64,000 bases of DNA from Spongilla lacustris (lineage: Eukaryota > Porifera > Demospongiae > Spongillida > Spongillidae). Shown here piece by piece: positions 1 to 11,818 of the stretch. A program made the position numbers and the translations under genes. Location of the stretch: assembly GCA_949361645.1 (NCBI GenBank), contig OX442428.1, positions 1,254,084-1,318,083 of the forward strand, read 5' to 3'. The notes beneath the pieces were generated by a model. The model was not told the origin of the DNA. It was given only the letters and a program-made list of their open reading frames with translations, and searched no databases. How positions within the stretch are numbered: the stretch's first letter is position 1; each line of letters starts with the position of its first letter.

Positions 1-3000
1 TGTGGAGAGGGGAGAATGGCCACTGGAGTGTGTAGTTCATCCCTGGACTAGCTGATACCACATTGCTGGTGAGCACACTCCCATTTGGAGCTGCCAGTTG
101 GATGGTCAGTGTTCCATTCCATCCAATGACTGGAACAGTGCAGGTGAGTGTGTATGGTGACCCAGCAGTGGGCGTGGTCCCACCACCAGTGATGCCTACT
201 AATAGAGCTGCATGTGTGTAGGGAGTGATGTGACATAATACTACTGTATTTAATTTATTTGTATCTAAAATAATAATTATTAATAAGTGAGCATACTTGG
301 ATGTCTCACAGCCCAGGCCCCCTGTGATGGCAGATAGGCCCCCACAGCTATGACAGAGATGTTGTACTGAACCCCAACTTCAAGGTTGGTTAGGACATAA
401 GAGGTAGAAGTGGTTGAACCACCACTTGTACTTGGGACTCCATTAGCCACATAGTAGATATCATATCTGCTCACTGGACCATCTGAGGTTGGTGCAGTCC
501 AAGAGACACTGACAGATGTGGGACCAGACTGCACAGCAGTGACACCAGTGGGTGGGCCAGGAGGAGCTGTATAGAGGTACATGTCTATAGGTACAAGACA
601 CTCTTCATAGGCAGTACTTACCTGGTAGAGTGAGGGATGAGGTAGTGGATCTTGGATTGAGAGTAAACCCTGTAGGTCCACACACTGGTGAGCAGGTAGT
701 GGTGACATTGCATGTGTACGTCCCAAGTGATCTTCCAGTCACAGTCAGGGTGTTGTTGTAAGTAGATGTTGGTCCATTTGTCACTATCTGAGAGGAAGTA
801 TAGTTACCACCATTGACTGGACTTCCATTAATGGTCCACTGCACAGTTGTAGGAGAACTAGTGCTGGTGCAGGTCAACTGGAACACTGGTGGATCAATGT
901 TTGTAGGTTTCAACAGATGAAACTGGACACTTCCTGTGATGTTAGGACCATCTATGTATGGAAGAGTAAACCCTTTCATAACACATATGATGCACTTTCC
1001 TCTCTACTTACAAGTGGCTGCTACAGAGAGAGCGTAACTAGTAGGGGCTGATACAGATAGGCTTACTGATGCTGCTAGTGTGAGATCACTGTACATTCCA
1101 ACACAGAGTGTGATGGAGGTATTGGTACAACATTGAACACCATGTGGGAAGTCATAAGGAGTAGCACGATACAGCTGTACTCCTGCTGACACATTTAGTT
1201 GTCCATAATCTCCAGGAGTGAGTGCTGCTGGGTACAGGACTCCATTTGGTTCATACCACTGTCCTCCTGCTATACCCTGGCACACAAGAGGGTACAGTGG
1301 TCCAGGTGTTAGGTTTGCATTCTGCAGAGCTACTGAGAGGGTCACCAGGCTGTTGTTGGCAACCATCGTACCATTCCAGGTGATCCCAACAGTCTGACCT
1401 GCGTTGCATGGGCATGAAATAATGGTTATAGCACTTCTTCATATTGCATCATCAATATTCAAAAACGTGTATATAAGTATAATAATAATAATATTATAAT
1501 GGTCATCACAATATCAAAGTGCAGGCAGAAGCTTAAAGCTTAGCAGTGTAGTGCCAAACCCAGTATTGTTAAACTGAATGCATCCATATATGGCACCTCA
1601 TCCATATATGGCACCTCATCCATGTTCCCGCTACTAGTTGGTCAAATGGTTGGTTTATGAGAAAGTACTGGCACAACACCATTCGCCCCCACCCCAACAC
1701 TTATCAAATCTGCTGATGTGATCAATAAATCCATGCAATATTTTAATTTTATTTTTTGCTCAGTGTCCAGGTTATTAACTAGTGTATTAACTAGTGTATT
1801 AACTAGTGTATTAACTAGTGTATTAACTAGTGTATTTCATGCATGTGTATAGATTGGCTTGTAGCATCATTTCTGCAGGTAATCATGATGAAGCTGTCAG
1901 ACCAGTGTACATGGCACATGCCATTTGCACTAATATGTAAACCATGTGCGCTGACTAAATGGCTCATATATTTCAACCTGTATGACACCTGCCTTTGGAA
2001 CAGTGGTGGCAATGAAAACCTTCCATCCAAAGCCACCTGCTGAGAGGGCGTACATGTAGATACTTTACAAAGTGTCTCCTTCCACAAGGTTCTTTTCACT
2101 GACAGGTTTTTAAAACAAACCAGTTGATTGTGAAGTCACATACTACAAAAATAATTATGTTTTTGACCAAAGTCAAACTTAGTTGTCAACAACAGTGAGT
2201 AAAGCTAATTCTCTGTGCAATGCAATGTCTGACACTGAATGATAATGTTAATAATGTTGTGCAAGAGCGTATGTGTGCGTCGCTATAAAAATGAGATATG
2301 ACTACGATGTTGTTTACCGTTTTGAAGAGGGGATGCTATCATTAACGTTTTGCTCTTAGAGGGCCATGCACTTCCGATTCAGACACCACATATTTCCGCG
2401 TTATTACTGAACGGTGTAGCCATATCGTCCATATGTCGCGAGTTATTACATGTATTCATCGGCCCGCGGAGTGTGAGCCATTATATAGTTATTCGTTTAT
2501 GAAAATAAGCTTCAGTTGTGAAAGTTAAAATTAAAAGAAATCATCATTCACTACTCAGTTAAATAGGATATAGTGATACATCTCAGGATTATGAATGTTA
2601 TAGCAAAATGAATAGCAGGCATAGCCGCTATCATAAAAGCTACAGATAACGGGCAGCGCAGAAGGCAGTGTAGAGATAGACAACTGTTAATTCCCCCCCC
2701 CCCCCCCCCCAGTGCAATACTGAAGTGATATATGACATGTACTTTAAACGCATGAATTGCATAGGGTTCTAATAACGAAGAGTTGTATGCTTGAAATAAG
2801 ACGGTCTATAAAGTCTTTAATAAAGTTACTGCATGTCTTGTTGCATTATACTGACATTTGAAAAAAAAAAAAAAAAAATGCCCTTTAGTGTATCCCGCGC
2901 GATAAACCGATTCAATTAATCTGGCAATAATATAATTACATATAACATGTTGTACTCACTATTTGCTGACGGTACTGTTGGGTATAGTAGCACACTGAGG

Positions 3001-3017
3001 ACAGCTAGCCACAACAT
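1..3017 (-). CDS. Ig/FN3-domain cell-surface protein, 3' partial (runs off left edge)
   Basis: Five exons can be placed: signal peptide 2960-3017, then 1012-1398, 622-951, 297-566 and 1-207 (continues left). The first exon starts at an ATG, encodes MLWLAVLSVLLYPTVPSAN and ends in a clean GTGAGT donor. Exon 2 is an N-glycosylation-rich extracellular domain I cannot name, with a Cys-Cys pair (VQCCTNTS). Exon 3 is Ig-like, with LTCTS, VQWTING and GTYTCNV. Exon 4 is a typical fibronectin type III fold (PPGPPTGVTA, VSVSWTAP, YNISVIAVGA). Exon 5 is another Ig-like domain (YTLTCTVP). Every junction is phase 1, the usual sign of shuffled extracellular modules. The membrane and tail parts, if any, lie outside the window. 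The role is probably adhesion or recognition at the cell surface. The intron between exons 1 and 2 (1399-2959) holds only simple repeats and poly-C/poly-A runs. Confidence 0.8.
1775..1836. repeat. 12-bp tandem repeat (CTAGTGTATTAA)
   Basis: About five perfect copies of a 12-bp unit in the first intron of the Ig/FN3 gene. Confidence 0.9.
2960..3017 (-). CDS. Signal-peptide exon of the Ig/FN3 gene
   Basis: A 58-nt first coding exon of 19 codons plus one base. The hydrophobic core LAVLSVLLYP is followed by a small-residue cleavage region (VPSA). The donor GTGAGT leaves phase 1, which joins exactly to the acceptor at 1398 to give Ser-Gln-Thr-Val. Confidence 0.75.
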
Positions 3018-4111
3018 ATTCTGCCGTTGGGGGGAAAAAGTACAACGTTACAAATTACTGAGATGACAACAGGATGTTTAGAAAGTCCATGAGGCTTATA
3101 GCCTTAAATAATAGCATGACCAAAAATTCACGAACTATGGTGTGACGTAACGGGGTGGGGGGGGGGATACTGCAGGACGTAATACTTAATTAAGCATCCT
3201 CATTGACTACAGGTGCCATTGCGTTTGACTCTAAATACGTTGAGCCACCCCCCTCCCCCCCTTTTCAGCAGTTCTTCTTAATGCCACAGACAGCAATAAG
3301 ATATAACCTTCACTATGTAATTCCACTTTGCACGAAGAAGCCATAATCCAATTGATAATGAGTATGACTGCTGATGGGGAGTTCTGGAATTGTCTGGTCC
3401 CCATCCAGTGCACAGCCAAATTCTAGGTTTTCAGCTCACTGAAACATGTTGTACAGCACGTTGTCCACGCCATCACATCATCTCCTTTCTTGCAAGTGTC
3501 ACAATGTTAACTACTCGTATATAGGGAACAAACCCTGGCCGCTTGGATCTGCATCCAAACTCATGGAAGGATTGACTCCCAACTACCATTTTACTGCTGC
3601 TTGGAACTCATTGGGTCAAGGTGCAATCCTAAGGGTTCATACTGAAGCATATGGTGATGATAATCTTACTCTATAGGCTAAGGAACTATAGAGAGTTAAA
3701 CTGCATCTCTTCAATTACATTGGACATCTACAGTCTGTAAATGAACAGGGTATCCAAAGGTGGAATACAGCTATACAATAGTCTTATCCAAATGAGGAGA
3801 GGAAACCACACTTAAGATCCACACAAATATATATGCTGCAGAGGTGTGACAGATGAGGTAATGAGAGGAATCCAAATCTCCCTTTACACAGACTTACTAA
3901 AGTGGACCAGGCTTCAAGCTGAGTCAGAGATGTCAGTCAACAGATCTACTAGCAATTTGCATCAAACTTTTCCATGGATGTATGCTTGGTATAACAGAAG
4001 AATGCTGCAGAACAATTGAATAATTTAGTCCATGTCCATGAAGATCCCACACCAGTCCAGTATTAAACCTAATCACCCTCCCATGCAGCACTCTTTATGA
4101 AAACCTCAGCT
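3018..4111. other. Intergenic, no gene seen
   Basis: This is the upstream side of the Ig/FN3 gene, so its promoter should lie here, but no promoter motif stands out. Contains G- and C-homopolymers and only short incidental ORFs. Confidence 0.5.
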
Positions 4112-4780
4112 TTTAAAGGGTCTGACACAGTGACAAGAGTTCTAGGTTGCATGCTTTCTATTTCAGCATCATTATGACATATAGTTAAAAGTAGTACCAC
4201 ATCATCAGGCTAATGAGGCACATGCTTTGCTCAAGTAATGGCTAGGTAAATGCCACCCTTTAACACAACTGAGGTTTCTGCAATATTATGTGCTTCTTGT
4301 CTTAATTCCTACCAGAATTCTTGTCTTCCCGGCCAGGATTCTTGTCTTCCTATCTAACCAGGGATTCCTGTTGTCCTATCTTCTGTTCCTATCTTCCTGT
4401 CTTCCTGTCTTCATGTCTTCATGTCTTCCTGTCTTCCTGTCATCCTGTCGTCCTGTCATCCTGTCGTCCATTGTCTTCCTAGCCTTCCCTGTATAGTCAG
4501 TCAGGATGCTTGTCTTCGCAGCTGATACATTATCACCTCTGAGGCCAGTTTTAAGGTGCCTTTGCAGCCTGTACATAACAATTGAATATAGAAAACACTT
4601 GCACCTCCGTGTATATGTTACGCGCAAAGCGTGGATTTGCGCAATCCCGGGATTGTCCTGCGCAAAGCCTGGACCCATGGTTTGTGGTACAATCCATGGA
4701 ATGTCTGCGCAATCCTGGGATTGTTTGTGCGCAAAGCGTAGATCAGGACAATCCCGGGATTGCCCTGCGCAAAGAGAGGG
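4112..4780. repeat. Duplicated intergenic block, copy 1 (uninterrupted)
   Basis: The stretch starting AGCTTTTAAAGGGTCTGA is nearly identical to 14475-14953 continued at 31288-31480. Here it is continuous across CCTGTACATAAC, whereas copy 2 is split at that point by a 16.3-kb insertion. This copy is therefore the empty site. It includes a (CTTCCTGT)-type minisatellite at about 4330-4480 and the start of a CAATCCCGGGATTG-bearing repeat. Confidence 0.85.
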
Positions 4781-4783
4781 GGG

Positions 4784-6835
4784 GTGAAGGAAGATCCAAA
4801 CAATATTAACACATATCTAAGCATATCCACAATATGTATATTTAATGGTAGCATCACAAATACACACACACACACAGATGGAGTGTGAGGGAGAGGGAGG
4901 GAGGGAGGGAGAGAGGGAGGAGGGAGGGGAGGAGGAGGGAAGGAGGGGGAGGGAAAGAGGGATGAGGGAAGGAGGGAGAGGGAGGGAGGGAGGAGGGAGA
5001 GGTAGGAGGGAAGGAGGGAGAGAGGTGGGAGGGAAGGAGGGGTAGGGAGGGGGAGGGAAGGAGGGGGAGGGAAAGAGGGAAGGAGGGGGAGGGAAGGAGG
5101 GGGAGGGAAAGAGGGAAGGAGGGGGAGGGAAGGAGGGGGAGGGAAGGAGGGGGAGGGAAGGAGGGGGAGGGAAGGAGGGGGAGGGAAGGAGGGGGAGGGA
5201 AGGTTGGGGAGGGAAGGAGGGGGAGGGAAAGAGGGATGAGGGATATATATGATACCACTATAGAGATTATTTTGTATAGCAAAACAACTGAACGTTTATA
5301 TTTAGTCCCATATTAACTGTAACGTTTCAGGCACCCAATTTACAAAAGTCACTTACCCCCCCCCCCCCCCCCCCCTCCCCAAACATATGACCCATGCATA
5401 CTGCTATGCTACCTAAACATTACATACTGTCCCAATCATGTCCCAGAGTCGAGTCAGGTGATAGACATTTTTAGTTACTCAAAAGTCACTAATATCTAAG
5501 CATATCCACAATATGTATATTTAATGGTAGCATCACAAACACACACACACACACAGATGGAGTGTGAGGGAGAGGGAGGGAGGGAGGGAGAGAGGGAGGA
5601 GGGAGGGGAGGAGGAGGGAAGGAGGGGGAGGGAAAGAGGGATGAGGGAAGGAGGGAGAGGGAGGGAGGGAGGAGGGAGAGGTAGGAGGGAAGGAGGGAGA
5701 GAGGTGGGAGGGAAGGAGGGGTAGGGAGGGGGAGGGAAGGAGGGGGAGGGAAAGAGGGAAGGAGGGGGAGGGAAGGAGGGGGAGGGAAGGAGGGGGAGGG
5801 AGGGAGGGAGGAGGGAAGGAGGGGGAGGGAGGGAGGGAGGAGGGAGGGAGGGAGGAGGGAGGGAGGGAGGAGGGAAGGAGGGGGAGGGAGGTAGGAGGGA
5901 GGGAGGGAGAGAGGGAGGAGGGAGGGAGAAAGGGGGAGGGAAGGAGGGGGAGGGAAGGAGGGGGAGGGAAAGAGGGATGAGGGAAGGAGGGGGAGGGAAG
6001 GAGGGGGAGGGAAAGAGGGATGAGGGAAGGAGGGGGAGGGAGGGAGGAGGGAGGGAGAGAGGGAGGAGGGAAGGAGGGGGACGGAGGGAGGAGGGAGGGA
6101 GAGAGGGGGGGTGAAGGAAGATCCAAACAATATTAACACATATCTAAGCATATCCACAATATGTATATTTAATGGTAGCATCACAAACACACACACACAC
6201 ACAGATGGAGTGTGAGGGAGAGGGAGGGAGGGAGGGAGAGAGGGAGGAGGGAGGGGAGGAGGAGGGAAGGAGGGGGAGGGAAAGAGGGATGAGGGAAGGA
6301 GGGAGAGGGAGGGAGGGAGGAGGGAGAGGTAGGAGGGAAGGAGGGAGAGAGGTGGGAGGGAAGGAGGGGTAGGGAGGGGGAGGGAAGGAGGGGGAGGGAA
6401 AGAGGGAAGGAGGGGGAGGGAAGGAGGGGGAGGGAAAGAGGGAAGGAGGGGGAGGGAAGGAGGGGGAGGGAAGGAGGGGGAGGGAAGGAGGGGGAGGGAA
6501 GGAGGGGGAGGGAAGGAGGGGGAGGGAAGGAGGGGGAGGGAAGGTTGGGGAGGGAAGGAGGGGGAGGGAAAGAGGGATGAGGGATATATATGATACCACT
6601 ATAGAGATTATTTTGTATAGCAAAACAACTGAACGTTTATATTTAGTCCCATATTAACTGTAACGTTTCAGGCACCCAATTTACAAAAGTCACTTACCCC
6701 CCCCCCCCCCCCCCCTCCCCAAACATATGACCCATGCATACTGCTATGCTACCTAAACATTACATACTGTCCCAATCATGTCCCAGAGTCTATTGTTTGA
6801 GTCAGGTGATAGACATTTTTAGTTACTCAAAAGTC
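4784..6835. repeat. Three tandem copies of a GA-rich block with shared flanks
   Basis: The same unique lead-in (CATATCCACAATATGTATAT, then CA repeat) starts GA-rich arrays at about 4818, 5503 and 6155. The first and third arrays are almost identical in internal pattern, and the following unique flank (TGATACCACTATAGAG, then a poly-C run) is also repeated. This points to recent unequal duplication. No coding potential. Confidence 0.85.
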
Positions 6836-6959
6836 ACTAACCCCCCCCCCCCCTCCATATGTACTGCTATGCTACCTAAACATTACATACTGTCCCAATC
6901 ATGTCCCAGAGTAGGGGAAACACTTCACTGTCTATTGTTTGAGTTAGATGATAGAAATG

Positions 6960-7755
6960 TTTAGTTACAAAGACCACACCCACAGGACTCTTTTTGCCGC
7001 TAAGTTGATTAACCCTTCGAACTCTTACAAAGACCACACCCACAGGGCTATTTTTGCCGTTAAGTTGATTAACCCTTCACACTCTTAATACAAAGAGCAC
7101 ACACACACACACAGATGGAGTGTGAGGGAGAGGGAGGAAGAGAAGGAGGAGGGAGGAGGAAAGGAGGGGGAGGGTGGGAGGGAGGGAGGGAGAGAGGGAG
7201 GAGGGAAGGAGTGAGAGAGGTAGGAGGGAAGGAGGGGTAGGGAGGGGGAGGGAAGGAGGGGGAGGGAAGGAGGGGGAGGGAAGGGGGGGGAGGGAAGGAG
7301 GGAAGGAGGGGGAGGGAAGGAGGGAAGGAGGGAAGGAGGGGGAGGGAAAGAGGGAAGGAGGGGGAGGGAAGGAGGGGGAGGGGGAGGGAAGGAGGGGGAG
7401 GGGGAGGGAAGGAGGGGGAGGGGGAGGGAAGGAGGGGGAGGGGGAGGGAAGGAGGGGGAGGGGGAGGGGAGGAGGGGGAGGGGGAGAGAAGGAGGGGGAG
7501 GGGGAGGGAAGGAGGGGGATGGAAGGAGGGAAGGAGGGGGAGGGAAAGAGGGAAGGAGGGGGAGGGAAGGAGGGGGAGGGAAAGAGGGAAGGGGGGAGAG
7601 GGAAGGAGGGGGAGGGGGAGGGAAGGAGGGAAAGAGGGATGAGGGAAGGAGGGGGAGGGAAAGAGGGAAGGAGGGGGAGGGGGAGGGAAGGAGGGAAAGA
7701 GGGATGAGGGAAGGAGGGGGAGGGAGAGCGGGATGAGGGAGAGAGGGAGGAGGCT
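6960..7755. repeat. GA-rich minisatellite with short flanking repeat
   Basis: The GGGGAGGGAAGGA-type array runs at 7110-7753. It is preceded by two copies of a TTTTTGCCG(C/T)TAAGTTGA sequence, which recurs at about 8025-8050 on the other side. No gene. Confidence 0.8.
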
Positions 7756-8085
7756 ATGTACTTTAACCCTTGACACTCTTAACACACTTACTGGGCTGTT
7801 TCTCTCGGCTATGTCGTTTAACCCCCGACACTATTAACACACACACAGGCTGTTTCTCTCGGCTATGTCATTTAACCCCTGACACTCTTAACACAACCAC
7901 TGGGCTGCTTCTCTCGGCTATGTACTTTAACCCCTGACACTCTTAACACACCCACAAGGCTGCTTCTTTCGGCTATGTGCCTTAACCCCTGACACTCTTA
8001 CAAAGACCACACCCACAGGGCTATTTTTGCCGTTAAGTTGATTAACCCTTCACACTCTTAATACAAAGAGCACACACGCACAGGG
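7756..8085. repeat. ~55-bp tandem repeat
   Basis: Units beginning AACCCCTGACACTCTTAACA start near 7765, 7820, 7875, 7930 and 7985. Each carries CTCTCGGCTATGT or a close variant. Confidence 0.85.
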
Positions 8086-8699
8086 CCCTTTTTATGGTTA
8101 AGTTGCTTAAAACCTTCTTGTAAAAGCTAGTTGGGCTTGCGCGACCTTCGTATTTTGGCGGAACGTGGTACCTGGAACGTTTCCGCTAAACGCGAAGGTC
8201 GGGCTATGCCTAACTAGAACACCTACAAGACCATTTTTATACTCCGCAATTGCGCAATGTAAGCCACACCAACACGACAAATTGCATCCTTGCAAGCCAA
8301 GCAACACACATTCACTTCACAACTTACGGAAGGTTCTAAATGTTTAGTAGCGATCTAGCTCGAGGGAGGGATCATAATTTTGAACCTGCGTCGCGTGAGC
8401 TATAAGAGTCTGAGAACGAGTAACGCAGTCAATTAATTTTGCGCATGCGTATGTTGTATTTAGGTTTTTGAGCTACAAAACGAGAGTTTTAGCACCCAAA
8501 AATACAGGACTAGTCTTTTTATAAGCTACCTACTATGCGGCGTTCATAAAATACCGTGCTGTTGTAAATAAAGTTAATTAATTTTAATTAATAATTAGCC
8601 ATTTTGAAAGTATGATAAATCATAGAAAAATCAGAAAAATATATTGGTGAAGTCAGGATTTTAATATCATCATACTATAGTAACTTATTATTCATGTCC
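8086..8699. other. Intergenic / 3' flank of the ITAM-like receptor
   Basis: No gene or element recognised. AT-rich toward 8600; likely includes the 3' UTR of the gene that ends at 8700. Confidence 0.4.
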
Positions 8700-9631
8700 T
8701 CAATTGCTGGCCATGGTACAAGTATCTGTCACCTTCAGATCTTCCCGAATCACCTTAGCACGACTTTCTATTTCGTTTTGGTTTGGGGTGCGCACTTTTA
8801 GCAACCTAGGTGGAAGCTTTTTGGTCTTGCTAGATACACCAAGCGTCTGCAAATTTTCTTTACTCCACTTTTTACATGGTATGTTATAAAGAGCCAAATA
8901 ATTGTGTTCTACACACATGAGGCCTTGGTACAGACCACAAACTTCGTATTCAGATTCAGTGGGATGGACCCCCACAGAGCTGCCCTTGAGACCAGCCTGC
9001 AGAGGTCCACGGTGGAAATCATCAGAAGCATCCATGTGGCCAGTGACCTCACTTGAGTTTGATTTTGGTGGATAAGTATCCTCATATAATGCGTAGTCAC
9101 TTCCAAATGACCTGTCCCTGTCTCCATGCTCATGATCAGCACAAAGATTTATTTCCGCACTTACATCATTCGAAGATGTCTCTTCTGTGACTCCAGCTCT
9201 GATTAAAGGTGGATCAACCTTGCATGTAAGGTCTTTAATTTCAGGCGGGCAACCATTATTGCATCTAAAATCTTGCGGCAGTATTAGATTGGCAGGTTTT
9301 AGTCCACTTTTGCTCTGAGGAGATACATTAGACTGGCTGTTATCAGCGTTCCCCACTTTGGGGGTTAGCTGTTCTAAGTTGACGTAATTTTCCGGCAACC
9401 TGCTTTGGTCTTGTATGATCAATGCTTGTAGTGATCTCTCCTCACCTTTACTTGAGTTCGAATTTGGTTTATCATAAGGTACATCATAAATATCCCTTCT
9501 TAAAGTGCAGCTTGCCTGAGGTGAACCCAACAGTACAGTTGCAACAAGTGTCTCAGTTTGTTCCAATTCAATGCTTTGTTGTGTGTTGATATTATATGTC
9601 AGTGCCTTCATTTTCTTCACATGGATGTACC
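8700..9631 (-). CDS. Last exon: cytoplasmic docking tail with ITAM-like motif
   Basis: A single 932-nt exon following the KIRR|R junction, with acceptor TTACACAG. Tyrosine motifs in order: IYDVPYDKP, NYVNLEQL, DYALYEDTYPP, EYEVCGLYQGL, NYLALYNIP. YQGL and YLAL are separated by exactly six residues (8889-8930), which fits the ITAM rule YxxL/I-x6-8-YxxL/I. YxxP sites suit Crk/Abl-type SH2 domains and YVNL has the pYxN form preferred by Grb2; both statements are family knowledge, not tests. Pro-, Ser- and Asn-rich linkers suggest disorder. Confidence 0.8.
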
Positions 9632-11056
9632 CTGTGTAACAATAGGAATGTACACCTTGTGCAGTAGGTACAGCTGCTTTACCTGGTCATTTAGTTTTAA
9701 AATCTTTAGCATAAATGCTCACTCAAGTAAGCATAACCACTAGATCTAATTAACACATGCATTAAGTCTGCATGTACCCTCACCCTACATACATGCACCA
9801 CAACTTACGCCTTCGTATTTTGCAGTAATGTGCCAGACTGACAGCAGATGCTATCCCCCAAACTGCTACCCCTATTGTGCACACCACTAACCCCAATATC
9901 ATCACATAGAAGCTTGCACCCTCTGGATAAGCTGCAGGGAAAGTGGTGGTTGTGGGCACAGTTATCTGGGTTCTTAAAACTAACAAAGTTAGATACCTGC
10001 AATGTTTGAGATCGCTGGAGTTGAAGGAGAGGCAATGGGAGAAAACATCTCACAAAGTGTTCCCGTGTACCCAGGTGGACAGGTGCACACTGATCCACCG
10101 CAGGTGCCTCCATTTTGACACAGACATGCTGCATCAGTAGAAGGACATTGATGCAGTTATATATTTTTATTGGAATGATATCCACTGACTTGTACAGTTG
10201 GTCCCTCCATACACCACACTTCCACTGCAGTTGCATTCACAGGTATCACTTCTCAGCACACCACCATTCTGACAGCCCAGGGGACATGGGACTTGAGTTG
10301 TAAGGTGTTATACACTGATAGCAAGGTATAATGTTAGGTTCTTACCACATGTTCTGTTCCCGTCAGGATAAGATGATGGTGGACATGCAGTAGTACAGGT
10401 GATACCATCAGACATGTAGTAATTGCAACAGGCTGAGGTGAAGTTACTCCCGCTAGGGGGGAGGGATGTATCCGTTATGTAGCACAGTGGTTGAGCACAT
10501 CCACTACAGGCTGAAAAACAAACATATCATTTGTACTTCACCTCATTGTATATAGTAACTAACCGCTGCAATGGTTGACCGTATCAGTGTACCGTGGTGG
10601 AGACATGAAGTCACTGTTTAGGCAGTAAGAACAGTTTGTTGTGATGGAGGCATTGATTTTAAGTGAATTCGCCATCAGAGTCTGTTGGTCATACGATGCT
10701 AAGTCCAAGATGGTCGACGTAGCATTCCACACCGAGCTGACACACTCAAACTCGAACTGGCCGTACTGCGGTGTTCCTCCATTAGATGATATAAAGTACG
10801 CCACTATCGAGACGAAGCGATACTGGTCACGTATGCCAGAGCTCGACAGACACACGACGCGAAACATGAACCCCGCTGGCGACATCTGCAGCGTAATGGT
10901 CTGTATTCCTTGTGAACCATTTAAGTTGCTGGCTATCAAGGTCGCCACTTGAGTGGACGAAGGAGGACCGCTACATCCCGCCTGCTGGGCTTCGAGTAGG
11001 GGAGGGCTGAACAGAAGGACCACGGATAGCTGTAAAAAAGCGTGGTTATACATCAT
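8700..11056 (-). CDS. EGF-module type I receptor with tyrosine-rich, ITAM-like tail (complete, 6 exons, 648 aa)
   Basis: Exons: 10564-11056, 10346-10510, 10190-10291, 9997-10128, 9809-9931 and 8700-9631. All junctions are phase 1, and the lengths sum to 649 codons including the stop, which supports the model. Order: signal peptide (ATG at 11056; LQLSVVLLFSPPLLEAQQ), an unnamed N-terminal domain of about 140 residues, a Cys-rich exon (CSGCAQPLCY to YPDGNRTCG), an EGF-like exon (CQNGGVL...CECNCSG), an EGF exon (CQNGGTCGGSVCTCPPGYTG), one membrane helix (FYVMILGLVVCTIGVAVWGI) with KIRRR stop-transfer, and a ~310-residue tail. The tail has YDVP, YVNL, YEDTYPP, YQGL-x6-YLAL and YNIP, which resemble SH2 docking sites. 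No kinase domain is present. It is probably a surface receptor signalling through recruited kinases and adaptors. The N-terminal domain is paralogous to that of the gene at 57.1-64.0 kb. Confidence 0.85.
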
Positions 11057-11239
11057 ACAGTTTGCACCTTTGCGACATGCATATAAAAGTCCTATATGAC
11101 GTAATATATCCGGTTGCGACGCAATAAATCATTAAATGAGTGGCTTTCTATGTACCAGGCAGGACCAGCGTAACTATTGTTCGACACTTCTGAGTTGCTA
11201 ATGATCATGCACAAAGAAAATAAGTTTTTTAAATTTTAA

Positions 11240-11480
11240 AAACGAACTTTGTCTAGCCTGATGCCAGCCAGCTGGAAAACGACCAAAGAAATAGTAAGCC
11301 CTGCAATGGCGTTCACTTGTATGAAGTTTCTCATTGTGTTAGGGTTCTTTTTGCTGTGTATGAGTGCATAATTATCATTTATTGCAACTGAAAGACTCGT
11401 CATCCTAACCAGCATCGCAAAAAGATGAAAGTGATGACCATGAAGACAAGGGAGATGAATGAAATTAGCGGAATGGATGC
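11240..11480 (-). pseudogene. Adhesion-GPCR TM1-TM2 relic
   Basis: Encodes IPLISFISLVFMVITFIFLR (TM1), an intron of about 57 bp and KKNPNTMRNFIQVNAIAGLT (TM2). Both are close to copies A and B, but the TM1 segment lacks 12 nt (the GCGI residues) present in those copies. No other exons of this copy remain. It lies between the end of GPCR copy A and the start of the ITAM-like receptor, and is probably a remnant of an older tandem duplicate. Confidence 0.75.
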
Positions 11481-11818
11481 AAACATGTATGAAGACATGC
11501 ATGCATGTATGCAGTAAAACGAATTAGGTAGCCCTGTGTACTCATATGTGTATATAGTGCTATAAAACCAAGTCCTCTGACTGCCAAAGGTCATAGCACA
11601 TGGTTGGTCGGTTTTAGTGTAAAGCTTGCTGTTATACAATGTATGCAGTATGTAATATAAGGTTGCAGTCAGCAATTGGCACTGAAGGTAAAAGTTTACA
11701 AGCAATCATTTAAATTCATTCAGTATATTTTAAACAAATAATTTGATGACAAGCAACATATGAACTGTGCATTATTATACCAGGGGTATGTTATTATTAC
11801 GTATAATATCAGGCATTC

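Noticed and set aside
4845..7785. Ser/Pro/Leu-rich and Gly/Glu/Arg-rich ORFs
   Set aside because: Translations of GA-rich minisatellites.
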